Source: Salvia splendens
Taxonomy: Eukaryota; Streptophyta; Magnoliopsida; Lamiales; Lamiaceae
Assembly: GCF_004379255.2 (NCBI RefSeq)
Contig: NC_056048.1
Coordinates: forward strand, 13,105,197-13,169,196
Direction of reading: 5' to 3'
DNA length: 64,000 nt
The notes beneath the pieces were generated by a model that was given only the letters and a program-made list of their open reading frames with translations, made no database searches and was not told the origin of the DNA. Below, piece by piece: positions 8,318-19,400 of the stretch (positions are counted from its first letter, which is position 1; every line of letters begins with the position of its first letter). A program made the translations under genes and the position numbers.

Positions 8318-11300
8318 TCCCCCTCAAGTTGAGCGACGGTATCTCCGATACTCAACTTGTCCATAATTTCCTTGAAAACTTTCGGATGAACTGCTTTAGT
8401 TAGAATGTCTGCAAGTTGTTATTCTGACCGAACGAACGGGAATTCTATGATTCCGCCTTCGAGCTTCTCCTTGATGAAGTGGCGATCAACTTCAACATGT
8501 TTGGTTCGGTCGTGCTGTACTGGATTTTCTGCGATACTGATTGCTGCTTTGTTGTCACAGAACAATTTGCTCTTCCGTGTAGGTGGAAAGCCAATATCTG
8601 TCAACAACCTTCTTAGCCACATGATTTCCATCAGCCCACTTTTAATTCCTTCTGCACTCGAGAGAGCGACCACCTTCTGCTTCTTACTTCTACAGGTGAC
8701 TAAGTTTCCTCCTATAAAGGTGAAGTATCCCCCTGTGGATTTTCTGTCGACTGGGTTGCTTGCCCAGTCAGCATCAGTATATCCATCGATTTCCAGATCA
8801 TTTTTCTTCGCTAGGAACACTCCATAGCCAATGGTTCCTTTTAGGTATCTCACAATCCTCAAGGCAACATCCATGTGGTTGACTTGTGGTCAGTGCATGA
8901 ATTGGCTGATAATACCGACTGCATATGTGATATCGGGTCTAGTATATGAGAGGTATATGAGTCTCCCGACTAACCGTTGATATCTTTCTCTGTCTGCAAG
9001 ATCAACTCCCTCTTCTATCTTCAATCCATGGCTGGGAATCATTGGAGTTTCTGCAGGCTTGCAATCCAGCAACCCAGTTTCGGCGAGTAGATCCAAAACA
9101 TATTTTTTCTACCTTAGGAATATTCTGTGTCTAGATCTCAACACTTCAATTCTAAGAAAGTACTTTAGTGCTCCTAGATCTTTCATCTCAAACTCTTTGA
9201 ACAGATTTTCCCTCAAATTTTGGATTTCATCAGTGTCGTCTCCGGTAATGAACATGTCATCTACATAGATGATCAGACATGTCATCTTGTCATCCCTTCT
9301 CTTTGTGAAGAGTGTGTGATCCGAATGGCTTTGCTTAAACCCGTGTTTGAACATTGCTTGACAGAACCTCCCAAACCAGATTCTTGGAGATTGCTTCAAT
9401 CCATACAGTGTCTTCCTTAGGCGACAGACTTGTCCGGCTCCAAATTCCGCTGAACATCCAGGGGGTACTTCCATGTATACTTCTTTATCCTTTTCCAATT
9501 CACTGTGTACGAATGCATTTGTCACATCAAATTGGTGTAGAGGCCAATCCTTGCATGCTGCCACGGAAAGTAAGGCTCGAACAGTGTCCAATTTTGCAAT
9601 TGGTGAGAAGGTCTCTTCATAATCTACTCCATACACCTGTGTGTATCCCTTGGCCACGAGTCTCGCCTTATATCTCTCGATTGAACCATCTGCATGCCGT
9701 TTTATAGTGAATATCCATTGGCATCCGACCGGCTTCTTTCCTGTCGGCAGTGTACACTTCTCCCATGTCTCATTTTTAATTAGAGCATCTATTTCTTTCT
9801 TCATGGCCTCTCTCCAATGTTTGTGTTTTGAGACTTCCTCGAATGACTGTGGTATCTCCTCTTCTTCATATAGGGCAGCTTCAAATGCACGGGCCATTTC
9901 AGACAAGTGTCCTTGAGCAATGTTTGCCACTGCATATCTGGCTTTTCACCCTTTCCAGTCCGGGGAGTATCTCCGTGGAGGTACCCCTCGTGTACTCCTG
10001 GGTGGCAATTCATATGATTGCCCTGTGTCTCCGTTTCCACTACTGGTATGGTTGTCATCTCCACCGTCCATGTCATCATTAGTACTTTCTAACCATATGT
10101 TATCCGGATCAGAATCGTTTACCTCTGGATTCAAAGACGGGGTTGACGGTTGAGCAATGTCACCTAACTCCTCGTCATGTTCGATGGGATTCGACCGCCC
10201 GGCGGTACCACTACTTCCCTCTGTTAGACCAACGTCTGTGACAGGACTTGGCCTAGGCTCGTCTTCTCCCCCTGACTGGTTTCTCCCCTGGTTAGGCATA
10301 GGTGTAGGGAGCCAATTTAGTAGGTCACTAGTTGGACTATTATCCGGTTGACTCTCCCCCTGACTATTAGATTGGCTACAGAAGTATTCTCCTTCCATAA
10401 AGTCACAATTCATGGTTGTGTGCATACGGCTTGTGGCCGGATCATAGCACCTATAACCTTTCTGATTTTTTCCATACTCTAAGAAAACACATTTGAGGGC
10501 ACAAGGTGAAAACTTAGTACACTCATGTTTCGGAATATGGACAAAGACTGAGTAGCCGAAAACTCAAAATGACAGTGACAGTGAAGAGGGTAATTCAAAA
10601 TGTTTGGAGAAAGTGTCTAACGGTGTTTTGAATTGTAGAATTTGAGTAGGTAGGCGGTTCATGAGATAGACATCGGTGGCAACGGCTTCGGGCCAAAAAC
10701 ACTTAGGTATTTTGGACTCGATTAAGAGGGCTCTGGTAACTTCAAGTATGTATCTATTTTTTCGTTCTGCTACCCCATTTTGTTCTGGAGTATATGTACA
10801 AGAAGTTTGGTGGACTAAGCCCTTTTCTCGAAAAAAGTCTTGCATTTTCCCATTCACAAACTCTCCCCATTATCTGATCTAAGGATTTGGATGTTCTGAT
10901 TGTATTGGGTTTGGATAAGTGTATAGAAATCTGTGAATTTTTCAAAAACTTCAGACTTATTTTTCAAAAAATAGACCCAAGTCATACGAGAATAATCATC
11001 CACAAATAACATGAAATAACGAAATCCTTGATCCCCAGTCACGGGTGCAGGGCCCCACACATCAGAGTGAATCAAAGAAAATGGTTTTTTCATTCTAGTA
11101 TTATTCAACTTAAACGAGTGTCTATGACTTTTGGCCAACAAACACGTTTCACAATGAAAAGATTGCATAGAAGTAACTAATTTAGGGTAAAGTAGACGAA
11201 GATATCGTAGAGATGGGTGTCCTAACCGACGATGCCAAAGCCAAGCCTGCATGTCTGTCAGTCCGTGAGTCATCATCGCAGTACTTTGTTGGGTGATCTC

Positions 11301-11753
11301 ATCCACATAGTACAGTCCGCATCGTTCAGTGCCACGCCCAACTATCGCCCCCGTCTTGATATCCTGCAACATACAAAATTCTGGTTGCATCAGTAATTTG
11401 CAATTCAGTTCCTTAGTCACATGACTAATGGATAAGAGTTTATGTGATAATGACGGAACATAAAGGCAGTTAGACAGGCACAGAGTAGGAGAAATATTAA
11501 TTGTTCCCACCCCCTGGACTTGCGCTAGGTCTCCACTGGCGGTTTGGACGTAGGTTTTTTTTTACTTTGAAATGAATAGAAAATCTAAGGCATCAAATGA
11601 CATTATGTCGGTAACCCCGCAATCAAATATCCATTGGGTGTCTTTGGTATGTGATTGTGAGGTAGAAGAACATGCTAGGGATTCAAAAGAATTTTTACAC
11701 GGGATAAATGACTGAATTTTGGGCTGTTTTGGTAGTCGGGGAGCAATCTGCAA
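8318..11753 (-). pseudogene. copia 1 pol: protease, integrase, reverse transcriptase, RNase H
   Basis: Domains in order: protease WIFDCGVTDIMSF (11640-11580 region), GAG-pre-integrase (LWHRRLGHPS), and integrase with HSDVWGP and RSDNGE plus EQNGVAERKN. Then come reverse transcriptase with KPVGCQWIFT, DVTNAFVHSELE and the catalytic IYVDDMFITG, and RNase H with YTDADWAS, ALSSAE and FCDNKAAI. The protein ends near VAQLEGECH at about 8330. One frameshift near 10860, just after the RSDNGE motif, moves the reading frame. The other breaks are single in-frame stops, for example near 9107 and before QLADILTK. Catalytic motifs are largely preserved, so decay is moderate. Confidence 0.8.
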
Positions 11754-11897
11754 TGTTTCGGTCGTTTTGGGGTCATTGTGAGTTTTGGGTAAAATTCGTG
11801 GGCCATTGTAAGGTTTAGGAAAGGTCTGGGGTGGTTTCTGGTGTTTTTGGGAAGAATGGGGTCGGTTTTGGGGTTTTTGATTTCTCGTCAGTGGTTT

Positions 11898-12428
11898 TTA
11901 GGATTGGGGATAGAGTTGGGGTAGGATTTGTAATATAGGAGACTTGGAGGGGTTGAAAATAGGTTTTGTAAGATTTGGGGTATTTGATCGAAGAACCCTC
12001 CCAATCTCAACCCTAGCCGCATCCCCTGCATTCCTCTTTCCGTATATGAGATTTTCGGAAGGCGTCGGTGCATCGGTAGACCGCCGACGGGTGGAACAGT
12101 CGCCGTCGCCGCCGACTCTGTTGTCTGTGACAGGTGGAACAGCGGCATCCGACGCCGACTTCTGCGTGGCCTGGTCCAGCGGCGACTTGACATCCTTAAT
12201 GTCTCCGAAGGGGATGAAGGCGGCGTGGAGTATTTGCTCGTTCACTTCCTCGGCCAGACCGCCGACGTAGAGCGTGTTCTTCTGCACTCCTTCATTCATG
12301 GAGATTTCTTCCTTTCTCAGCTGCACAGCCCGACTGGTATTGCTTCTTCCGCCGCCGTCGTTGCTGTCTGGAACAGCCGCCGCCGTCGCCGACTCTGCTT
12401 CAGCCGCCGCCGCTGCGTACGTCTTCAT
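11898..12428 (-). CDS. captured host fragment: half RRM of cyclophilin-33/PPIE type, fused ahead of copia protease
   Basis: A 176-codon frame begins 106 bases after the primer binding site. Residues 1-44 are Ala/Gly-rich. Residues 50-90 read [20 protein letters not shown], then [20 protein letters not shown]. This is the first half of the RRM of the plant relatives of cyclophilin 33/PPIE and includes RNP2 (LYVGGL). RNP1 and the second half of the RRM are absent: the frame leaves the RRM at QK and continues as unrelated low-complexity sequence. The stop at 11898 is in the same frame as the protease domain at 11753, so the captured piece forms the N-terminus of the polyprotein frame. The GC-rich composition contrasts with the pol region. 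Copia gag would normally sit here. Confidence 0.7.
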   Translation of the reverse strand: MKTYAAAAAEAESATAAAVPDSNDGGGRSNTSRAVQLRKEEISMNEGVQKNTLYVGGLAEEVNEQILHAAFIPFGDIKDVKSPLDQATQKSASDAAVPPVTDNRVGGDGDCSTRRRSTDAPTPSENLIYGKRNAGDAARVEIGRVLRSNTPNLTKPIFNPSKSPILQILPQLYPQS

Positions 12429-12533
12429 TTGTGTTGGCTTTGTACAAATAAATTAGATTTGAGATTGTCTCGATCAATAGCTCGAGAGTATGTATTTGGT
12501 TGACCTCCATTTGAGGTTTTTTGTTGATTTCCT

Positions 12534-12545
12534 GCTCTGATACCA
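12534..12545 (-). other. primer binding site, initiator tRNA-Met type (copia 1)
   Basis: The minus strand reads TGGTATCAGAGC immediately after the LTR end, the usual Met-initiator primer site of plant copia elements. Confidence 0.85.
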
Positions 12546-12818
12546 TCTTAACGATGGTAATCGAGAGAGGCGGAATTCCTCTTGCTAGGCATTTGGGATG
12601 TAAAGGATTAGGAGTAGAGACGGTTGATTGTATGTTTCATTGATTTTTTATGAAGAATTACAGTCATCATTATATAGGGAGGATTTGCCACTATCTATGG
12701 AAAATATACCAAGTTATTCTAGGAAAATATATGATTTACATCATTCCATAATTCTTGCCTATCAATTATTCTTGTAATCTTTTCCTTCCGTGAATGTCTC
12801 CTTTGATGTAGCTTGACA
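12546..12818 (-). repeat. 5' LTR of copia 1
   Basis: Aligns with 8049-8316 with a few substitutions. The outer end has a small insertion before its GACA terminus (TTGATGTAGCTTGACA), so the copies differ in length. Confidence 0.8.
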
Positions 12819-13052
12819 TAGTGCATCCATTATGAATGCCCTAACAGTATATCAAACTTGAGTCCCGTATATCATAAACTTGAAATTAGTATTCTAATTA
12901 TCAAAAAATATTCTAATTTTTGTAGTGTACTTATTTAGTTTTTTGAAAATATATATACTACTAAGTTTCAACGCTGAGAGAACAATTTCCAGTAATATTT
13001 TACCAAAGAAAACAAAAAAGATTTTATAAGTACTGCCTTCGATTTCAATAAA

Positions 13053-13278
13053 TACTCCATCCCTCCCTTTAAAATTGAGCACATGTGTCATTTTGGAATA
13101 TCCCTTAAAAATAGACCAATTCTATTTAAGTCATTTTTTTCTCTCTAATGAAGTGAGTCTCGTTCTCCACCAACGATACGTCAATCATTTTTTTTCTATC
13201 TCTCTCTTACTTTATCAAGTGTGTATTAAAACACGTGTCGTGTCAAATGTTGTCTATTTATTAAAGACGGAGAGAGTA
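13053..13278. mobile_element. Stowaway-type MITE
   Basis: TA-bounded, with ends TACTCCATCCCTCCCTTTAA and AAAGACGGAGAGAGTA. The interior contains the CTCTCTTACTTTATC block typical of this family here. Confidence 0.6.
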
Positions 13279-13472
13279 TGAAACATTTGTCTTTCAACAC
13301 GAAATTTAATGTAGTGTTGTTTTGTGAATTAATGGAGAGAGAATAAACTAAGATAGTGGAAAAGATAAAGAGAGTGTTGTTTTTATTTTAGAAAAACGTT
13401 TCGTTTTTAATATAACAACTCGAAAAGGAAAATATTCCCTTTTTTTGTGGGAATGGGGGAATATTAGACATG

Positions 13473-13690
13473 TACTCCCTCCATCCGCGAATAGGAGTCC
13501 TAGTTCTTAATTACTATAAATGTTAAAGAGTCTCATATTCCACAAACTCATTCCATTCACATATCATTTAAAACTAATATATTCAAGTAGGACACATATT
13601 CCACTAACTTTCTTCCACCTACTTTTCTTACCATTTCTTAAAACTCGTGCCGAAATGAAATGAGACTCCTATTCGCGGACGAATGGAGTA
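13473..13690. mobile_element. Stowaway-type MITE
   Basis: Long terminal inverted repeats: CTCCCTCCATCCGCGAATAG and the inverted CTATTCGCGGACGAATGGAG, with TA at each border. Confidence 0.75.
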
Positions 13691-13796
13691 GGTTACTAGA
13701 TTTGATGTACAGGTCCGGTCATTATTGAGGTCATGTACAATGAATATGGTGTAGGTACGGCAATTATTTTATCCATCAAAATAAATGCTAAATTTA

Positions 13797-14019
13797 TACT
13801 CTCTTCGTTCTATAAAAAAATATGCACTTTTCATATTCGTTCGTCCTATAAAAATATATGTATTCGATTTTTGGAAAGTTATATCAATTTAATAATATAA
13901 GTCTCACTATCTACTAACACTACTTTAAGTACCTGTCTTCTCTATCTTACTTTATCAGTTTTGTCTTAATTCTCGTGCCATATTAATTGTCCATATTTTT
14001 ATGGGACGAGGAAGTGTTT
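13797..14019. mobile_element. Stowaway-type MITE
   Basis: The left end CTCTCTTCGTTCTATAAAAA pairs with the right end TTTTTATGGGACGAGGAAGT. The right border is approximate. Confidence 0.55.
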
Positions 14020-14614
14020 GACATAGCTTTTAGTCTCGGTTGTTATACCATTAATAATTTATGGTCTGGGATAATTTTTCAGCTTGGGTTTTCAGTTCAG
14101 TTTTTTAAATGACGTAACATAACATGAATGCAATGTTTCTTGATTTTTTTTTTCCAAATTCAAATTTTCATTAAAGTTCATTTTTGACCAAATTAGAGAT
14201 ATATAATTGAAGACTGATAATTTTTTGTTTTCGTTTTGTTTGCATTTTAAAAAGTACTGCACACCAAGATAATTGTTTATCCAATTTATTTTGTTATGTA
14301 ACCATGTTTGGAGGGATACTAATAAACTAAGTATAATCGCTATAAATTTTTGATACACGCAGTACAATTGGTATATGCAACCCATTCCACATCGATGAGA
14401 AAGTGATTCTATATCACAAAAGGCACACATATTCTATTTGGCACAGAGAGAGATAGAGCAACACAAGATTGTTTCCAAAATTATATTTGTGTATTGAATG
14501 TAGACCATTATTTGAAAGGAATGGTGAAGTGTTATTTGATGGAAAGATTGGTATATTCTCATTCACCAAACAAAAGCAACAATCAAAAGAAGCAAGAACA
14601 CGACTAATTTGTAG

Positions 14615-14760
14615 GCACCTCGATGAGTGGAACAGTTGGCCCAAGGATTTAAGGCTGCTCCGCCTAAGGATTTAAGGCTGCTCCATAGCCAAAGGCAGGG
14701 ATCGATCCCCTGACCACTAGGTTAGGGATAGACGAGTGCCACTCGACCAGACCCTTTGGG
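14615..14760 (-). repeat. candidate tRNA-derived SINE
   Basis: On the minus strand, GGTCGAGTGGCACTCGTC resembles a pol III A box. About 30 bases later comes GGGGATCGATCCC, a B-box-like sequence. No full tRNA cloverleaf is present. The body has a short direct repeat (GGATTTAAGGCTGCTCC twice, about 14645-14685). No clear poly-A tail or target duplication was found. Confidence 0.35.
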
Positions 14761-14964
14761 TTACTTTACCCCTCTACTTTATTCTCTCATCTTAACTCTC
14801 TAAACATCATTTTCTTAAATCTCATATCAAAAAGAAACTCTTCACTTATGGTGGGACAAAGAGAGTATTTAATTTATGCATATTCTTTTAGTGGTACAAA
14901 ACACTTACTATACCACTACAAATTCAATGCATTCAAATTGTGAAAGTGTTCAATGCATATAACA

Positions 14965-15164
14965 TACTCCCTCCAAACTCTAAGTGACACATTTTTTTTT
15001 GAAATGTCCACCCTAAATGACACATTTTTTAAAATAGAAATATCATTCTCTCTAGTTTTTCTCACTCTTACTTTATCCTTTATCCACTTCACTTACAGAA
15101 CAGCACTACATAAAATTTCATGTCGAAAAGGAAATGTTCCACTTAGGGTGGGACGGAGGGAGTA
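14965..15164. mobile_element. Stowaway-type MITE
   Basis: TA, then CTCCCTCCAAACTCTAAGTG at the left and CACTTAGGGTGGGACGGAGG GAG, TA at the right. These are clean inverted repeats. Confidence 0.75.
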
Positions 15165-15555
15165 TAACTCAACCAATCATCTCATAGTGGCTAGAGAGAG
15201 CTGACAAGTATGGTGACATACAGCGGGATAATGCAAAGCCTCACATAAAGGATTAGGGCAGCTGCAAATCAGAATGGTTTCACTATGAAACTATTACATC
15301 ATCAACCCCCAACTCTCCCGAAATGAGTGTTAACGACTTGGGGTGTAGAGGGCAAAATAGTCACTTTATATTCAGACTGCATGTAACACATTCAAAGGAG
15401 ATTAATGAAAATCCTATGGATGCATGAAGTTCCTAAGGAGTTAGTCATGGAGCTTGTATCTTACCCTGACATCAGAGGAATTTAATGATAGAACTGAAAG
15501 GACTATGGATGACTTAGTATTAGAGCATGTTATATACTAGATCATGGGCATATGT
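15165..15555. other. non-coding flank downstream of the cyclin pseudogene
   Basis: No coding frame or recognisable repeat. It contains scattered short stops in all frames. Confidence 0.3.
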
Positions 15556-16350
15556 CAATTGATGCACAATTTATTCGTATTAAAATTAAGTGCAAGTATA
15601 TAACATAAATAAAGTATAGCCAAAGATAAGCACGTGGTATCGAATCATATGTAATAAATTGCAAATAGACAAGCAAGTGTCGTTTACTTGTAAGGGTTAG
15701 TAGACTAAAAGCGTGTTTCGAGAGTGCATAGTGGTTGCATAAGTTTCGAGCTAGTATATGATAACTCTACATCTACTCTTCACCCAATGTGAGAATAATT
15801 TTATTACAATGTGTTTATCTTATTGATATATGTTATAGAAAAATATAAATAATCAAACAAGTTTATGCTTTTGCATTGTAGGCTAAGTAGTTGAACCGGT
15901 CATCACAATAGATGACTTAAGCCATTCCCTTGCAAAAAAAGAATAACAGTTTCCCAACCTAAATAGGCTTCGGCTTCCTATCGTGATACAACATTACCAA
16001 TCCGAAAGCTTTCCTTACCTAAGGAGACTAACAACTATGTATTGTCAACATGATCACCCCCAACAATCAACCAAACCACATAACAAACGAATACAACATA
16101 TGAAACTAATGCACATCAAGTACCATTATGCGTTAAATCAATTCCTCTTCAGAATATTGTGATTTATCATTACCTCTTCGCATGTAGACATTATATGAAG
16201 CGATGAGATGAAACAAGCTAAGAAGCACACAGCCTTTTCACAACATGCTCTAGCTCAAAAACCTTTTATTTATTCACGAAGTCCTCATTTAAGCAAACAA
16301 CCAAACTCGCAGCTCCCACCCCTCTCTGCGATTTCTCATCAAGCCTAGCT
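15556..16350 (-). repeat. probable old gypsy LTR
   Basis: The left end TGATGCACAATTTATT and the GTGCAAGTATA...TATAGCC...GGTATCGAA sequence resemble the start of the LTR at 41810 (TGATGCAC...GCAAGTATACAG...TATAGCTAA...GGATATCGAATAC). That makes it a related LTR in the same orientation. The right end was not found, and no coding DNA is attached. Confidence 0.35.
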
Positions 16351-17036
16351 ATGGCCATTATCTATTGATGATAAGCAATGACGTAATACAACGTAGTTCA
16401 AGCATTTAAACATGTCCTACCGTTCATCTTTAGTGGCGGGAAAAAACCTCTCTATCTTCTTTCTCACTCTTCATCCACAAACCAAGAGGAGGTGGAGTCT
16501 TGTTTGGATGTCTAATCCATCATCCCATGAATAAGTCAGAAACAGAAAGAAATAAATGCTAAATTATGAGTTGAAAAAAATTAAACATCAGATAATTGGT
16601 TAATAAGTACCACTGCCATTATCAAGAAATAGGAGAGTTCAAGTAGTACGATTAGCCAGGCCAATGGAAATAGCTTTGCTTCTCTTGAACAAAGGCTCCG
16701 GTGAAGATGAGGCTAACAATGCAACATCCCATGAATCCACAGAGCTATCAAAGCTGAAGTAGGCCTCAATAACACCACTCGGGCTGCTTAGAATAAAATC
16801 AAATTTTCGCTTGCAGCAAGATTTACGGATCAGACCACCCGTTGCCTCCGAGGTCAGTGTGAGACAATCATCAATCTCTTGCTGTGAACGATATTTAGCA
16901 AACAAGAATCTCATCGACAAATGAAACTTGACTACATCATTTGGTAAAAGGTTTTGATCTAAAAATTCTATCTAACCTTGATAGCTCTCAACACAATCAT
17001 AATCTGATCTTCATTCTACAACATCTTCTTCTCGTA

Positions 17037-17344
17037 TGATACGAGTATATCTACAGAATATCATCATATCTCTATTATTCCATATATTATTGATTTCCAT
17101 ATCTTTCCTATTTCTTGATCACTAAGTTAGGTTATTAGGGAGTATTATAAATAAGAGTCTTTGTTATCTTTTGAATGAATCATGAAAGAAATATAATTAT
17201 CTTTATCGTTTTGTCTTTTATTTTTCTGCAATTTACTTTTCCGTCTTTGTTCATCGGTTGCTCGACGGAGACTCCTCCGCGAATGGACCTTCAATATCCG
17301 GCGAATTCTAACCAATTATCATTGATACGGGTTTCTCCGTATCA
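17037..17344 (+). repeat. 5' LTR of the non-autonomous element
   Basis: 308 bp, with TATAAATAAGAGTC in the middle as a probable promoter TATA. The tail has GCTCGACGGAGACTCC. Confidence 0.85.
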
Positions 17345-17388
17345 TCTGGTGCTTTCATTGTGATCTCATCCTCCGTATTTCTGCCATC

Positions 17389-18497
17389 ATGTCATACACC
17401 TACACTGACTATGTCCATCACCAATTCGATAGACAGTTCTCCTTGCCACTGTCCATGCCGAGCCCCACATCGTGTTGGTACCCCCAGAGACAAGACGTGC
17501 AATTTGGATACCCCTATCCAGATCCAGCGTGCCCGATTACAGCGCTATCCTATAGCGCGCCAAGGCCCTCTTCGGTGTTCTATCTGTGCCCCGAACCTGA
17601 CCCTCCTGATGGGAACCCGCTGTACACCCCTGCACAACCGCCTTACCAGCTCTTCCAGCCGTCATCGTCTCCATATCAGCCGCCTTATAACGGTGTAGGC
17701 CATATGGAGTCTCTCGGCATGGCACGTGATCCGGTGACGCCGAATTTGGAACCGAACCTACAGTTGGCTGCCTTGGTTTCACAGCTTGAGCACTTGATCG
17801 CAACTCTCAGATGGATGCAAACAAACGCCGCCCGGGCGATCCACACGCCGCAATGAGGCCGACGAGCCATCTCCGCACAGCCGCCCCACTGGCCGCTACA
17901 ACTGCTGTCTCGTCCATGAATCTGCCCCCGCCAGCTCCTCCGTGCAGCCCCGATATCAATGGAGATGAGGGTGAATTGTTAGACAATGACCCACTCCCAC
18001 TAGCCGTGATCTCTCAGTCGGGCGACTCCAATACCATTCCAACATCGGTCCCTCATTTTGTACTTGTTGTTTTCCCCAGTTCTATAAAATTGGGGATTTT
18101 AGAGGGTGTGAAACGGGACTGTTTTAGTTCTTCTCTAGGCAAGAGTAGAGTTACAGAGAAATTTCACAATTTGGATGATATAGGTTTTAATGATGACGCG
18201 AATCCAATTGATGGTGATGTTGCAAGAATGAATCATCGACCAACATCGCTTGACACTGATAAACGGTGGATTCCTCCGCTCAAGGACACGTCGTGTTTGA
18301 GCATTCTGGGACGCGTGGACAAGCTTCTCATTTTAACGATGAATGTTGTCAACCACAATAGTCATCCTTTGATGATTTTTGATGGAGGTAATGAAGGGAG
18401 ATGCTCTACTGTTCGGTGTGCATTTGATCCGGGAGGAGATACCTCGCCAAAGCTTCGGCTTTTAACTCTCGTTGTGGCTTCATGGTTTCTACCTTGA
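17389..18497 (+). CDS. two overlapping reading frames of the non-autonomous element
   Basis: Frame A (17389-17856, 155 codons) starts MSYTYTDYVHHQFDRQFSLP. It is rich in Pro, Tyr and Gln and ends with a short helical segment (LVSQLEHLIATLRWMQTN), like the N-terminal end of a gypsy gag. Frame B (17811-18497, 228 codons) overlaps A by 46 bases in another frame and begins Ala/Pro-rich. It has no zinc knuckle, protease DTG or YxDD motif. Frame B's exact start is uncertain, because it may originally have continued frame A across a frameshift. Function is unknown; an RNA-packaging role is a guess from position. Confidence 0.4.
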
Positions 18498-18526
18498 GGA
18501 CAAGGTGAATTTTAACCGTGGGAAGT

Positions 18527-18834
18527 TGATACGAGTATATCTACAGAATATCCCCATATCTCTATTATTCCATATTTTATTGATTTTCATATCTTTCCTA
18601 TTTCTTGATCACTAAGTTAGGTTATTAGAGAGTATTATAAATATGAGTCTTTGTTATCTTTTGAAGGAATTATAAAAGAAATATAATTATCTTTATGGTT
18701 CTGTCTTTTATTTTTCTGCAATTTACTTTTCCGTCTTTGTTCATCGGTTGCTCGACGGAGACTCCTCCGCGAACGGACCTTCAATATCCGGCGAATTCTC
18801 TCCAATTATCATTGATACGGGTTTCTCCGTATCA
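18527..18834 (+). repeat. 3' LTR of the non-autonomous element
   Basis: 308 bp, the same length as the 5' copy, with substitutions scattered over the length and no indels. Confidence 0.85.
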
Positions 18835-19400
18835 TGGTATCTCTCTAATCACATAAATTATCGTCGCAACAGCAATCACAGAAGGCAGATAACGTACCAA
18901 CCTAGAATCTGCACTAGCATAAGTTTTTCCATCAATAATCAATCTAAAATTTCAAGAAAACAAGTGACAACTAATCAATCCATCCATAACAAATGAAATC
19001 ATCCAAAATCAATTGATAGATATACCGGCAATGGATGAAAGTATCACACTCTCGCATCTCCTCGAGAATTCCCAAGGTAGGTTCTTTACAAACTCGAATT
19101 TCCTCGCAATGTGGTCGACGAACAACAATGGCGTCACCGGATTCATCCTCCATTGGAGCGTGGAGAGCACAAGAAGCTCCATTCTCTGAATCATCTTGGC
19201 CTCGAAACACATACTTAGATTCTTCAACCTACAACACAACCAAAACAATTGAGTAACTCTCACATACTGCAGCAAAAACAGCATTGAATTAAACTAAACA
19301 TACTTGCAAATCTAACAAAAGGGGCACTTGAGTTTCCTCTACTTTAGCAGCTACAGAGAGGCAAGCTACAGCTGTCAACTGACTCATCTCCCTCTGAAAG

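Larger units (their letters stand above)
8049..12818 (-). mobile_element. Ty1/copia retrotransposon 1 with captured host exon
   Basis: A complete but decayed 4.77-kb element on the minus strand, with the 5' LTR at 12546-12818 and the 3' LTR at 8049-8316. The flanking 5-mers TAGAG (8044-8048) and TAGTG (12819-12823) are a target-site duplication with one change. Internal order is primer binding site, an RRM-containing reading frame in place of gag, protease, integrase, reverse transcriptase and RNase H, which is the copia order. The conventional gag domain and its zinc knuckle are not visible. Confidence 0.85.
17037..18834 (+). mobile_element. non-autonomous LTR retrotransposon inside the cyclin exon
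   Basis: Two 308-bp LTRs (17037-17344 and 18527-18834), both TGATACG...CGTATCA, enclose about 1.18 kb without protease, reverse transcriptase or integrase. Flanking TCGTA and TGGTA are a target duplication with one mismatch. I counted about 14 differences between the LTRs, so the insertion is not recent. The first inner bases, TGGTGCTTTCATTG, are the likely primer site, and CCGTGGGAAGT precedes the 3' LTR. The 3' inner end encodes a LEDKVNFNRG tail like that of gypsy pol, so it derives from a gypsy element that lost its enzymes. Confidence 0.85.
16639..19400 (-). pseudogene. D3-type cyclin (CYCD3-like), interrupted in exon 4
   Basis: Four exon-like blocks with consensus splice sites encode a D-type cyclin. 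19400-19304: FQREMSQLTAVACLSVAAKV (cyclin box). 19228-19026: VEESKYVFEAKMIQRMELLV, then LQWRMNPVTPL. 18908-18835: DSRLVRYLPSVIAVATIIYV, continuing after the insertion at 17036-16977 with EDQIMIVL. 16881-16639: the C-terminus, KRKFDFILSSPSGVIEAYF and DSWDVALLASSSPEPLFKR. Exon 4 is split by a 1.8-kb LTR element (17037-18834) flanked by TACCA/TACGA on the minus strand. With the element removed, the frame also breaks before EDQ, consistent with loss of two bases. The N-terminal exon with the retinoblastoma-binding LxCxE region was not found, and upstream DNA is transposon-like. D cyclins drive G1/S entry with CDKA; this copy cannot make the full protein. Confidence 0.8.

Noticed and set aside
8405..8827. 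Plus-strand 140-codon frame
   Set aside because: Reverse strand of copia RNase H, which carries the DADW and ALSSAE motifs.
14690..14760. Possible tRNA gene
   Set aside because: Only A- and B-box-like strings are present; no acceptor stem, anticodon arm or complete cloverleaf could be drawn, so it is listed only as a SINE candidate.
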